From Plutella xylostella (Eukaryota > Arthropoda > Insecta > Lepidoptera > Plutellidae), in contig NC_064002.1 of NCBI RefSeq assembly GCF_932276165.1, positions 186,001-250,000 of the forward strand: a DNA stretch of 64,000 nt. The letters are read 5' to 3'. The position numbers were made by a program, and so were the translations under genes. Positions 38,972-49,971 of the stretch are shown here, piece by piece. Every line of letters begins with the position of its first letter. Position 1 is the stretch's first letter. Below the pieces are notes generated by a model. It did not search any database. It was not told the DNA's origin and was given only the letters and a program-made list of their open reading frames with translations.

Positions 38972-41900
38972 TGTTATTTACTCTCTTTTTGGGCTGCGGA
39001 ATAGTAGGTAGACCCGATTCGGGAACACGTTTTTGAAATTATCTGCTCATATTTTATTTTTACGTGGACGTTTCATTCCCCAAAGTTCTGCGCCCGCGGA
39101 ACTCTCGGGGCGTAGTTTTATGAACGTTTAAGAAAATATTTTGATTTGGAACGCGTCGTAAATGCAGACGTGTCAATTTATGGAGCTAATTAGACATCTT
39201 TATGTCCCCACTAATAAAATATAATCTTTTTATTATTGTCGTACGAGGTGGAGAGCCTGGATGGTTGTTTTTTCGGTGGTTAAAAGCTCCGTGGCGGAGA
39301 TACGCGGCGGCCATCGACGTCTTAATTGTACAAATGTGATAAGTTGGAAGGAGTGATTTATAATGGCGGGAGGACGTATAATACCTTTGTCGGCGCGAGC
39401 TTATCGGCAGCTTAGAGAGGCTTCCGCCTGCTTTTTGTACGTTTTGTTAAATGATATTTAGGCTTGTGTAACAGTAGTTGTCCGTTTGTTGTTCTTAAAT
39501 CGTGTCGCTCGACGAAGTTCGTTAATGTGTGGAAGCAATATATTATTAGAATTTTACGTGAGGCACTACCTAATGGATTCTTGTTAGATTAAAGCATGAC
39601 ACTGTCCTTGTATGTAGGCAGGTAATTGGCTTTGGATTATAAACAGCATTCGAAGCAAACAAAGCCAAAACTTACTGAATCTTTCACTTGCAACTGTTGC
39701 AAATAAAAAGCAAAAAAAATGGTTTTGAAAAAAAACAGTCTTAAAAAAATAACTGTGGACTCAGAATCGTGTCCAGCGGGACGCCGCCTCGTCACCGGGG
39801 CCATCATCAAGAGAGATGGCTGCCCGCGCACACACACGTACACCGTACAGGGTTTATTGTAATTATAAAAAAAAAAAAATTGGAAAAAAGAAAAGAAAAA
39901 AGAATAATTCTAATAAGAAGGAAATGGTTTAGTTAAGATTTCGTCATGTAGGTACAATTATGATGTTATATTTTTATTTGTAAAGTTTCAGTTCGGCAGC
40001 CACATTGAACATAATATCACTGAATTTATATGACCTAGGTTTTTACGAATCTATACAATGACCTGAAAATAACATCACTATTGTCATTTAAAATATATGT
40101 GGCTGAGAAAACAGCTCCTACTCTAAATAAAAGTAGAAAACTATTTATATTGAGTGTGAAGTGTAAAAGAAGGTGGGTAATTTAAGTGTTTATACGTTTA
40201 TTTAATAGCTTTGGATCGGAGCGTGAAATTTTCATTACGAGGCCTGTATCTTGATATTCTTGATCAAGAAGCCGATAGTTTTTGGAGATTCCTATCTAAT
40301 TGGGACAAGAAAACAGTTTGAATTTCTCTCATTAGAAAAGGCGATATATGGATATGGTTCTTAATAGGTTCAACTAATTGAATTCTCAACGTTAATTGTT
40401 TGGAGAAAACTCAACTTGAGGGACAAAATTTCCCATTCATTTGTAGATAACTTAAATTTATAATTATTTTGCTAATTTACCAACTTACGCATAGTGTTTT
40501 TAAAAACTTAAGATACTCAGTTTTGAAGCCATTAACATCCCATCAGACGTAAAGTCACCAATGTCACCATGCGAGACGGTGGGTCCCCACGATGTTCGCG
40601 TTATGCGAATAAAACATAAAAATGGCTGAAAAAATACAATTTTGATCAAATCGTTAAATGGTTATGGTAAGTATCTTAAAAAATCTACATGAGGCCATGT
40701 AATACAGTAAAGTTGGATATTACAATTCAATTTAATTAGCCACATATTCCTTCGAAAATTCTAAAATCGACTCACTGGTCGCACTAAAGTGGCTGCCAAC
40801 ATCCCGGCAAAACGTGAGCACAAATATAAAAGGCCAGTAATTACAAAAATGCAACAACACGAAACGATAAAATATTAAGATATCGTAACGTTTGCAGCGA
40901 CATGTCACTCGGCCAGCCTCCGCCCGAGATAAGTATATTCATATGTTACTGTTTTATTGGTCCTTTTCGGCTCGGCACGATTCAGCGCGGTGACGGCAAC
41001 ATGGAATAAATTAAGCTACTGGACTTTGATATGCTGATGTTACGGTTAAGGCGCGATCATATGATCCTTATTGAGGTTATGTGATTTGAATTTTCTAATT
41101 CGTTTACGTTATTCTTTTGTTATATTAGTCATGTAAATGTTGTAGGTAGGTACTTAATTAAAATCGGTAAAAGATTTGGAGGCCTACACTACATCCAACG
41201 GCAGCCTCACATCAATAAACGTTGCTCAAATAATAATAATCCATGCGAGCGACCTGCGCGCACGCAGCCAAGATTTATTGATCCAATTACATGCACCAAT
41301 AGGAGCCGCCGAATGTGGCGCACTTCCGGTCACCGCGGCGGATAACGAACTATTTTACCTACTCATTAGATTTAAACACACTGATTTTAAAGTAAACTAA
41401 CTCTATTCTATAATAAATGGTGGAATCCTAAATAGCTTCAACGGAGATAATTTAAAGTGTGTGTAATTTATAGTGTATTTTCTCGTAATTAGCAACATAT
41501 CGATAGATACTAAATACGCCGTTTAGTTACTTACAGGAATCTTTGAATCTTCAATCCGAAAGAATGCGTAAAGAGGAACTATTGAATGGATATTCCATAG
41601 AAGTGTGGATATTCTAAGGAATATTTTGTTTATATTCAAGAATCCATATCCTTTTGTAATCAAATAAGACTTTACTAGTGATTAAAGAAATCTTATGGGT
41701 TTAAAAAAAAACGTTTAAGCTGCATACTTTTACAGAGAGACAAACTTACAGTTTTTTATTTCCTGTAAATTATGCATCATAATGTTTTATTGGCGATTAT
41801 ACCTACCAAATTTAGGGCAGGTTTGAATCAATTAGGTATTTGGGAAGGAATATTAGAACCTCCTGAAGTTCAGAATGTCCTGATTACTTAGACTGTATAC

Positions 41901-42029
41901 AAACACTAGAACAAACAGGGGCAGCTTTCCTAAGTACGCATCCCGCTCACGAAATGTCTCTTTTCTATAAAGTGGTCGCTGGTCGGGGCGCGAAGGCTTT
42001 GTCTTCTCATTAGCGTCCGGCAGGCGCCA
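38972..42029. other. No gene seen; possible regulatory block at left
   Basis: 38972-39450 is T/G-rich and complex next to the CGATA cluster. The remainder is AT-rich with short GC patches near 40900-40990 and 41250-41345, and no supported frame. Confidence 0.55.
39858..39903 (+). repeat. A-rich low-complexity tract
   Basis: A run of about 13 A followed by AAAAAAGAAAAGAAAAAAG-like sequence. It could be the poly(A) relic of a retroposed sequence, but nothing recognisable precedes it. Confidence 0.7.
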
Positions 42030-42330
42030 GGGGGCGCTCTATACGACGAAAAACAAACCCTCAAATTCATAGAACGTATTGTAAATTTACAACAAGGTTA
42101 AAATTTACTTAGAAACACACGAGTTTCTACTTTTTACGTCAGTGAAAGAGTTGAAATTCGTATAAACTCATCGTCAATTTTAACCATATTGTAAAGTGTC
42201 AAAAAGCTCTATGAATTTGGGGGTTAGTTTCAGAGAAGCTGCGTAAGCCCCGACTCTATCACGTTCTATTAAACGCGCTGATTGCACGAAAGCTCTTGTT
42301 CGTTAGTTTTTCGTTGGTATAGAGTAACCC
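42030..42330. mobile_element. GGGTCACTCTATAC MITE split by a nested insertion
   Basis: The left end GGGGGCGCTCTATACGACG and the right end GGTATAGAGTAACCC belong to the family of 19197 and 25878. The internal core (TCACGTTCTATTAAACGCGC) is also shared. Relative to the 19197 copy, alignment breaks after CGACGAAAAAC and resumes at AGTTTCAGAG. The break is filled by a second element at 42056-42225. Confidence 0.8.
42056..42225. mobile_element. 170-bp MITE nested in another MITE
   Basis: Terminal inverted repeats AACCCTCAAATTCATAGA (left) and, in reverse complement, AACCCCCAAATTCATAGA (right). It is inserted into the element at 42030-42330, so it arrived later. Its terminal bases resemble those of the hairpin element at 27524 (ACCCCC, two variable bases, then ATTCATAGA), which suggests one superfamily. 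Confidence 0.78.
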
Positions 42331-43652
42331 TCTTGGTTGCAAGGATACTTTACTTGGACCCAACTACGTATAGGTTATGTATGTAGATGTAGTAACTCTG
42401 TATAACTACGTATTCCTAGATAGTTCAAATTTTGACAGTAAGAACTAAAATTAAACATCGTTTAACCTGCCCTTTTTATTATAGACATAGATACAGGTAT
42501 GGGGCTATTTGTAAATAAAATAATATTTTAATTCCAAGTATAATTAATTAACAATAGGTGCGTATCACGATCTAGCTAGGTTGTCCTCCAACTGGAGCAT
42601 TTACTGGCTAGTTACTTGTCATTTTATTATTCCAAATAATTTATTACCACTAGACCTACATATTATTATTAAATACTAACACATATTTTAATGTCGTGAA
42701 GTTGATTCTATTGTAAGTGAATATTTCTTTTTTGCGTACTTTTTATGTAAGTATTTATTCTTATCAGATTACTATAGGACTTCAACAAGATAGTGTATTT
42801 TCTTACTTGTTTAATTTTATATCTATACGATGAATAAAAACATTTGACTTATGACTTTGATATCACATTTCTTGACAAAAACGTTGTCTCTAAAGTCTCT
42901 ATAACGAACTACTGGTAAAATAATGCCGGCCGCTGCTGCGTGTGCGCTTATTAAGGCACAACAAGAGAAACGCATTACCCGGGAGCCGCCGATAGCTCGC
43001 CTACACGCCGATAACACCAGATAAACAGGTGTGTAGGACGCTGCTACCATTATATTTTACTCTTATTTCACTTCCAGATAAAGATGCAACGAATCTCCAC
43101 AGATCTTATCGCAACTCGCAAACGAAGCGGCCCATAGAAATCACCAAATCTTGGACTAAATTGCCGTTCGCCAATAATATCGTAAAATGAAATCCCCGAG
43201 TATTTCACCAACTTCTGTGTAAATTATGAATTCCAGTTGCATTAATGATTGTGCAGCAAAAAATACGATCAGAATTTTCATTGGTTCGTGCAATTTTAAA
43301 CGACCAATTGCAATAAGGTATGAGGCGTTTGTTAAAAAAAAAAAAAAGTTCCTTTTTGGAGAAATAGATGGCGTTGTCTGGGGTTGTACCAACTTTCAAA
43401 CCCTCAGAACACACTCAGATCACAATATGTTATTCTGTGAGGCTAACGAAATGTGAAAGTGACGTAGGTCGATGTCACTGTTGCTTCAGCGTTCAGTGCG
43501 ATTGTGCGTACAGCCGTTCTTTTCAAGTTTTCTCAGTTTCCTTGTGTTTCTCCTGTATTAATTGAGTTGTAGTTGAGCTATCTGCTCCTCCTCCCTTGAT
43601 ACTGTAGAGTTAGTGCACTTGAGATAGTGATTTAATGGTTTAACTTACTTAC
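42331..43652. other. Downstream side of the THAP exon; no further exon found
   Basis: If the THAP gene is intact, its intron starts at 43652 and runs leftward here. No continuing THAP exon, coiled coil or transposase motif is recognisable on the minus strand. Overlapping frames at 43156-43565 run on both strands, and a run of 14 A lies at about 43334. Confidence 0.55.
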
Positions 43653-43875
43653 GTGAATGAAAATCACTTGGTATGAAATGATCCGAACACAACCATGAAT
43701 GTTTTCGCAGTTTCCAATCAATTTTTCGCACATTTATCCGAGTCGCCTTAATCCATTGTTGCGCCTGGCTTTCATCATTTGGAAATTTATGATGTCCTTT
43801 ATTTTTATAAGTTGCGACGGCACACATTCTCATCTTGTCTTGTAAGTATTTCTTTGGGATCTTATTTAGGATCAT
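43653..43875 (-). CDS. THAP zinc-finger exon (partial gene, possible relic)
   Basis: The only segment with a recognisable protein domain. THAP domains are C2CH zinc-binding, sequence-specific DNA-binding modules of nuclear proteins and of P-element-type transposases. Numbering from the ATG at 43875: Cys18, then Phe31-Pro32, Trp41, Trp54, Cys63-x2-His66-Phe67, and Asp71-Phe72, in the order and spacing of the family. The second zinc cysteine, expected just after Cys18, reads as Tyr23 (codon TAT at 43807-43809; one base from TGT), so zinc binding may be lost. The frame runs to a consensus donor, GTAAGTAAG, which places the exon end at 43653 after 74 codons plus one base. The family's C-terminal AVPTIF-type motif is absent and would have to lie in the next exon, which I cannot find. 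Met15 (43833) has A at -3 and puts the domain at the N-terminus as is usual, so it is the more likely start. Alternatives are a decayed gene copy or a transposase remnant. The domain call is firm; the functionality is not. Confidence 0.72.
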
Positions 43876-44252
43876 ACAATAAATAAAAATAGAAAATCAG
43901 TTCTCGAACGCAGCACCCGTTCAAACGGCGCGCATAGAGAAAAGAACACTACGTGACGGCGCGGGTAGAACTATTCACAGAATACTTAGCACTATCCCAA
44001 GCCACATGCAGTCTGAGCCTCGGAAGGATGGCTCGCGCTACCACCCGACATTTAATCACAACTAGTGAGTTCTTATTCTGAGTTTAGTACTCTTTGCTCT
44101 CTATGTAATTTTTGACAGTTGGTACACTGCGTTTTCACGCCATCTATCGGCTTACCCAAAAGCTCAACTGACAGCTGTCAATGAAAACGGCTCATTGTTT
44201 ACGCCTCTTATCCTCTTCAATTATCACGTATTGGAACTCCTTGCACCAACAA
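43876..44252. other. Upstream side of the THAP exon
   Basis: About 375 bases with a GC-rich core (about 43905-44060). It is the natural place for a minus-strand promoter or an upstream exon, but I see no TATA box or clear donor/acceptor pair. Confidence 0.45.
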
Positions 44253-44573
44253 TAAAAACCTGCCAAGTGTTACTTGGACTCGCGCACAAAGAGTTCCGTA
44301 CCATAACGAAAATGCTGTAAACAAATTTAAAGTATTATTTATATATTATGCATATCAATGGTATATTTATTTTCTTACTATCTCAACACTACTAGTTCAA
44401 ACCAGTGTTCCTAGACACACAACATTATAACTAAGTGTGCGTATACTGTGTATGCCTTTCAGAAGGTTTAATACTTTACCCATTTCAAATACCGGCACAG
44501 ACGGATGGACGGATGGCATGGTATAATTGTAAAAGTTGAGTCTTTGTCACATTTGGCTATGGAACCCTCATAA
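44253..44573 (+). mobile_element. Diverged copy of the 54869 repeat
   Basis: Starts ATAAAAACCTGCCAAGTGTT, contains CTCGCGCACAAAGAGTTCCG and ACAGACGGATGGACGGATGG, and ends TTTGGCTATGGAACCCTCAT. These are the start, microsatellite and end of the 54869 element in the same order, in a shorter and more mutated form. Confidence 0.72.
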
Positions 44574-46288
44574 AGACGTAATAATAATATACACAGCAGC
44601 CTACCTACCTTCCAACGGTACCCGCATCTGAAAAATAGAAATACATAATTAATGATAAATGAAAATAAGAAAACAAAACGAAAAAAAGCTAGTAGGTGGC
44701 AGTAGCATCAAGATCTCATAGAGTAAAACGGCCAACAACAGGTAAAGCTCTCATAGCAAAAGGTATGCTTATCTACGATCATGGCTAGCTCCTAGACAAG
44801 TATTTGTACCAGGGTTGCAGAGATGGCCAGGAGGTTCGCGCGTCTTCAAGATAAAGTTGACTGTCAACGACAAGGAGTAATGGAAAAACGCGAGGTATGT
44901 GTACTCGACTCAATGTTCGATTTTAATAAGAGTGGACAAACTGGCTGACCGGCGAAAGATGCGTGGCTAGTGTGGATGTGGTTTCACCTGTTGGTATTAT
45001 AAAGATATTCTTTTAAAATTCCAAATACTTACCTACCTATTATGATTTTCAACTTACCGTTTAGCAAGAAGTGCTGATAGTGCATAATATCTGCAAATGT
45101 AAATCTGAGATGAATTACCTAAGTAATTAAGTATATTCTAGGGTTTTATTTTTCAGAAGATATATTCATTAGATGTAAGATTATTGACGTATGGATATAA
45201 TTCGACATAAAGAGACGCGTAAAGCACATCCACGTATAGCCATCCTAGCATCACAATGCGGCCCTAAAAGGCGCTGCAGTCATTACCGCGACCGGTCGGC
45301 TACCGCGCACCTCCGCGGCGCGCTGGGCGCCTGGTACTCCGGGCCGCCGCTCGAGTGTTGTTTTTACCCAGCACCCTCTATTTGTGTAGCTATCGAGACG
45401 AGAGCTGAATGGTGATGGCTCCCATTCATGTCTGCTGGGTGGTACTAGCTTGTGGGTCATTTGGGAAGCGACAGATGAGGAGTTTCGATTTTGGTGGCTT
45501 AATTGATATGTTTCTAGGACATTATCATGACCTCACACTTATTTTATAATCAAAGCTATAAGGATATATATATATACGTTTTAAATGGATCTTGATATCC
45601 GAAATAAAGAATTATTATTATTATTATTATTATTATTATAAAATAATCTGAAATTACTTATCCGGTACAAGGTCATCATTTCTTACAGATTACGAACACT
45701 TTATTAAGATATTTTTAAAATTTCAAGTAAATTAGCCTATTGTAGTGTGTACATGCTTAAAAACTAAAATTATACTAAGTACCTAATGTAAGTAAGGTAT
45801 TTGTTTATTTTTGTTGATTCTAATGAGAACTCGTCAATCGATTTCAATTAGGTACCCTACAAAAAGAAATGAATGTGTTCTTATCTGCCGAAGTTATGGT
45901 GTATGTAACGTACATACGAGTACCAAAACAAAGCGTTCCGACGATATGATAACCTCCTTCTTTTTTAATTCGGTTTGTAAAAATACATGAAAACTGAGCA
46001 ATAATTTGCTTTACTTGACAGTATACAAACAATGACTATCATTGAACAATTTTCTCCTAAGCCCAGTAGCTCAAACTAGACGGATAGCTGGCAAGAAACT
46101 ATGCAATTTCGCTTCCATTACACAGAAGCTTCTGGTGTTTCATGGCAGCCTGGTCCCGCCTCTGGCCGAACGCAGCTCGCAATAATAATATACCTCCTGT
46201 AGAACTGGCTTATTTATTACATGATGCACCGCTATAAAGCGCAAACATAGGGTCGGCAGAGAATTAATCTGTTCAATAAAGGGCTAAG
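44574..46288. other. No gene seen
   Basis: Contains a GC-rich patch at 45280-45355, the TTA microsatellite and AT-rich remainder. Frames over the GC patch are open on both strands and lack domains. Confidence 0.6.
45612..45639 (+). repeat. (TTA)n microsatellite
   Basis: About nine TTA units follow AAATAAAGAA. This arrangement is common at the 3' tails of insect retroelements, so the upstream 200 bases may belong to one, although no family is recognisable. Confidence 0.9.
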
Positions 46289-47442
46289 TAGGGTAAACGT
46301 ACCGGTTTGCCGGCCACTACCCCTTTCCGGCCACTTCGCACATTATTTTGAATAATAGGATAGTATTGAGACATCTCCTTTCTAATTTCGCGCCATTCGA
46401 CCTGGACGAACATCACGGTTCATAATCCAACGGCATGACCTCGAAATTTGGGAACTGAGCCCTCAGTCACCATTTCAAAATTTGGTGTGTGGATGCGTGG
46501 CAAATTTAGCAGAAAAAATAGCAGGTGGATTGATTTTCAGAGGTAAGTTTTTAAGTGTTCCTGCTGTTTTATTAGTGATTGAATGGGTTTATGTGTAGTA
46601 AAGTATGTTTAATTTCAATATTAAATTGCCTAAACTAACAAGTCTTTTCATAATTTGTAATATTTTCGATGGTCGGACAATAGGTTATCGATTTATTTCA
46701 AAATCTAGTTTCCGGCCGGGTGGTCGGAAACCGGTATATTGTAGTCATTAAATTCTGCCTATATTGCGGAAACCTTAAATGCACTAACATAGATTGCATT
46801 ATATTAGTGAACAGCTAGAATTTTGCGAATTGACAACTAGATTCCGGCCGCCAGAATGCCTCATAGTTTCAAAGATATGTTCTTATAAAAATAACGAATG
46901 TTTAGCGGCCGATAACCAGTTAAAACAAAACCTGTTTCCGGCCATCGAAATAAGCGGCCGAAAATAGGTAAAAATTACACCTGATTCCGGCCGTCTGAAA
47001 TAGCAGGCGGCCGAAAATAGGTAAAATTAAACCTGATTCCGGCCATTAGATAATAAAACGGCCAATAATGTTTATCGATGCCAATGCCAAGAGTAGCTAA
47101 TTTGACTTAATTTGATTTTAATTTGTTTTTTAAAAACCCTATGAACTACTGAATACGACTCGTTTTTCTACTGTGAATTAGGTGGCCGATAACCAGTGCA
47201 CTGGTGGACGATAACTGGGTAAAATGGCCGATAACCGGTATATTTGCTATTTTTACAAAAAATATTTTTTTTTTAAATCATGTATCACTGCTATGTCTGT
47301 AAACTTTAGGTTTTATGAAACTAGACTATTGAAAGATCAAATGATATTTTTTTGGAAAATCTTGACACACAGCATTATGATAGAAATTAACTCTGAAGTC
47401 AACAAGTCGCTTAAGTGGCCGATAACCGGTACTGTTACCCTA
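46289..47442. mobile_element. 1.15-kb element with repeated CGGCC motifs
   Basis: Bounded by TA and inverted ends: left GGGTAAACGTACCGGTTTGC then CGGCCACT, right in reverse complement GGGTAACAGTACCGGTTATC then GGCCACT. Inside, the terminal motif recurs many times in both orientations as GGCCGATAACCGGT, GGCCGATAACCAGT, TTCCGGCC and CGGCCGAAAATAGGT, including a three-unit tandem block at 46906-47058 and a palindromic pair near 46709-46736. No transposase is recognisable; the 108-codon frame overlapping the right end is unsupported. It is likely a non-autonomous DNA transposon whose repeated motif is a transposase-binding site (an inference). The terminal bases match the element at 59036. Confidence 0.8.
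46906..47058 (+). repeat. Three tandem ~50-bp units inside the 46289 element
   Basis: Units begin with CGGCCGA at 46906, 46955 and 47008 (49, 53 and 51 bp). Each contains a TTCCGGCC about 30 bp downstream, so a CGGCCG and a CCGGCC half alternate. Units two and three share CGGCCGAAAATAGGTAAAA and CCTGATTCCGGCC; unit one has CGGCCGATAACCAGT. The array continues into CGGCCAATAATG at 47059. Confidence 0.78.
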
Positions 47443-48182
47443 TTGGTTTTAGGTTCGTATGGAATGCAGCATGCTAATCGAAACGTGACTTATATATTAA
47501 ACTGTTTACATTTACATGCATGCTTTCCTGCAAAGTTGCGGAGGAGGTAGGTACTTTATCATGAATCATCCCGACTAGATCAGAGGACTGATTCTATTAT
47601 GTGTCTACATTGATTATTGGTTCAAGATCAAAGTACAGGATCCGTAATTTCAAATAATGTAACTACGAATAAAATTACGAATTCTTTTCTCTGGAATTAG
47701 GTGAATGAGTCGTAAATATATTTAACGACTAATAAAAGTAAGTGATCAACCATAAACGACAAAAATCTGCCAATTAAATCATATCTAACAACAAAAATAA
47801 ATATTGGATACCAAACCTCGCCGGCACAATGCAATCTACAGAGCTCACTATTTGGTTTGTCCATAAATAAAATAATATCGTTTACAAAATACAAATTTGG
47901 CCGCATCGCGTTCGGGATGCGTACAATGGCCATTCCAAATATAAAATAACAAACGGCCAATGGCCACAATGGCCCCATATCACATGGCCAACGTATGAAT
48001 GGCGCGCGGTCTCTATAACTTACCACGATATGCTCTTGTAATATTCTAACTATTTTAAATTGGGAATGATATAATAGGTAAGTACCTACCTATAACCAAC
48101 ATGCATTATTTTCAAGCAAGTTGGGTTGTCACTTTGAAATGTGTGTTTATGAAGTTTAGGTTATGTATTATGTATACCAACC

Positions 48183-48270
48183 ATGGAAGTAATAATACAA
48201 CAGGAATGCGCACTGCACCAAAAAAACGAGCCGACAGAGATAGTCAGCACGGAGCCCTCCATCTCTTTCT
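48183..48270 (+). repeat. Inverted pair, plus arm
   Basis: The first 32 bases (ATGGAAGTAATAATACAACA then GGAATGCGCACT) are exactly the reverse complement of 49502-49533. Similarity continues through CGAGCCGACAGAGATAGT to GAGCCC and CTCTTTCT. Relative to the minus arm, about 60-75 internal bases are missing. The family is unknown; the two may be copies of a transposon or of a transcribed sequence. Confidence 0.7.
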
Positions 48271-48391
48271 ATTTTTGGTGACCATAATTTTAGGTAATTC
48301 ATGACCCATCACTTCTAATCTATCATGTCGCGAATAGGTGTCGATGGTCTCAAAGTCACCTATTATTCGAATAATTCGATTGCAATGTAGG

Positions 48392-48608
48392 TACAGTGCC
48401 ACAAACTTATCTGTTCCGGTGACAGCTCACGTAAATATCTAATATTTCTTCATTCTATAAGATTTTAAGTTTGCCCGTAGTAGTAATTTGCCCTTGAGGT
48501 TTTAACAAACCCATCTAATCTATATCAATATACAATTAATTAGTAAGTAATGAGATATGGATCAATTTAGTTAGCTCTCACCGAAACAGATAAGTTTGTG
48601 GCACTATA
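48392..48608. mobile_element. ~215-bp MITE, AGTGCCACAAACTTATCTGT termini
   Basis: Left AGTGCCACAAACTTATCTGT continuing TCCGGTGA, right its near-complement TCACCGAAACAGATAAGTTT ending GTGGCACT. Arms are about 35 bp with a few mismatches; TA dinucleotides lie close to both ends. It sits between the two inverted copies described at 48183 and 49385. No coding capacity. Confidence 0.82.
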
Positions 48609-49384
48609 CGAATGTATTTTGGTGATATGACAATTGAGTAAACAAATGGGGTGAAGGTAAAATTGGTATAGATGTGTTGTTGCAGCGCAAACTGCAATGT
48701 AATATTGATAATGTTTTTTTTTCCATATCAATTAGATATTCCCAAGGTTTGAACTAGCAACAACAATCTTTCTTTTTACCAAATTCTACTAAGATGGACT
48801 GGTTTTAATTAGAGAGTTAGGATTGGCGTAAATAATAAGATGAGCGAAATCAAACAACACACATTTTTATAATAAGTATAATACAATGTATTTATTGGAT
48901 CTTCTTTATTTACACGTTACTATTCTATTCTATCTTATAATACTCATATCAATCACCAAAAAAATCAACAGCTTATAACTCTTTACCAGCCTTATAATAC
49001 CTAATGATACTTAGGTATAAAATAAAACAAAAAGTTGAATGAAACAGGTCCTAATTAATGGAAAGTGATTCAAAAGTACGAATTAATGGTCACCCTAACC
49101 ATAACGTCTTGCTCACAACAGTATAAACGTCATCCGTCATCTTGACAACTTCGGTCTTGTCGTAAAGTATTTAGAAAAACTACCAATATTTTTTATGAAA
49201 TTATTATTCATACAAATACCAAATATTTCATTAAAATTAAATGTTTATAATGATTTATTATAAATTTGTTTTTGAAAATGATATGATATAACAGTAGTCT
49301 ATGAGTTAATTTAATTTTTTTTTTGCATAGCTGTCTTCGTACAAAATCTACTAAAGTTTACACAACAAAATCCTGGCAATTGTT

Positions 49385-49533
49385 AGAAAGAGAGGAAGGG
49401 CTCTGTGGTAACCCTCTCTATCGGCTCGCGGCCTTTTTCACTTCAAATATAAATCTTAAGGTGAATTCGTTAGGTCTATTTTTGTTTGCATCATTTTGGT
49501 GAGTGCGCATTCCTGTTGTATTATTACTTCCAT
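49385..49533 (-). repeat. Inverted pair, minus arm (longer copy)
   Basis: The reverse complement starts with the same 32 bases as 48183-48214 and ends with GAGCCCTTCCTCTCTTTCT, close to the end of the plus arm. It contains an extra internal segment (about 49426-49495 on the plus strand) absent from the plus arm. The arms lie about 1.1 kb apart. Confidence 0.7.
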
Positions 49534-49883
49534 GATACCAACCTAGTTATTACAAAATTAATAAATAAGACGTCAAATAAATTTACTCTGCAGACGTTTC
49601 CCGTAGACGTTTTGTAAGTTAACTTCCATCAGTAGTCATTTTTCAAGCCGTAATTTCCTTATGCAGTCAGCGTATCTCTCATTTTCTTAATTTAAACATT
49701 ATGCGTAAATGCGTAAAACTTGTACAATTATGTACTTACTGATTAATTTATTGTGGTTCCGCCGGCGGTATCCGCCGTCATCGTAATCATTCGTGACATT
49801 TACTGGGTTATCAATCACCAAAAGTGAATAAAATTCGAATAATACCAAATTTATAAGCATCTCGAACAAGAGCTCAGTTGAAA

Positions 49884-49971
49884 ATCATCATCATCATCGG
49901 ACAATTAATGTCCTCTGCTGGTCATTAGCGGGGCTCTCACAACAACCGCCAACCCCACACTTATCCACTGT
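49884..49971 (+). repeat. Lepidopteran dispersed-repeat fragment (ATC-rich)
   Basis: AATCATCATCATCATCGGAC followed by AATGTCCTCTGCTGGTCAT and a C-rich stretch. It resembles the common 'catcatcatc ... tccactgctggacat' repeat of lepidopteran genomes, probably the end of a retroelement. Recognition is from memory of the repeat type, so the family name is left open. Confidence 0.5.

Noticed and set aside
47880..48000. Repeated TGGCCA motifs in about 120 bp
   Set aside because: Short, irregularly spaced and without terminal repeats; not distinguishable from chance clustering.
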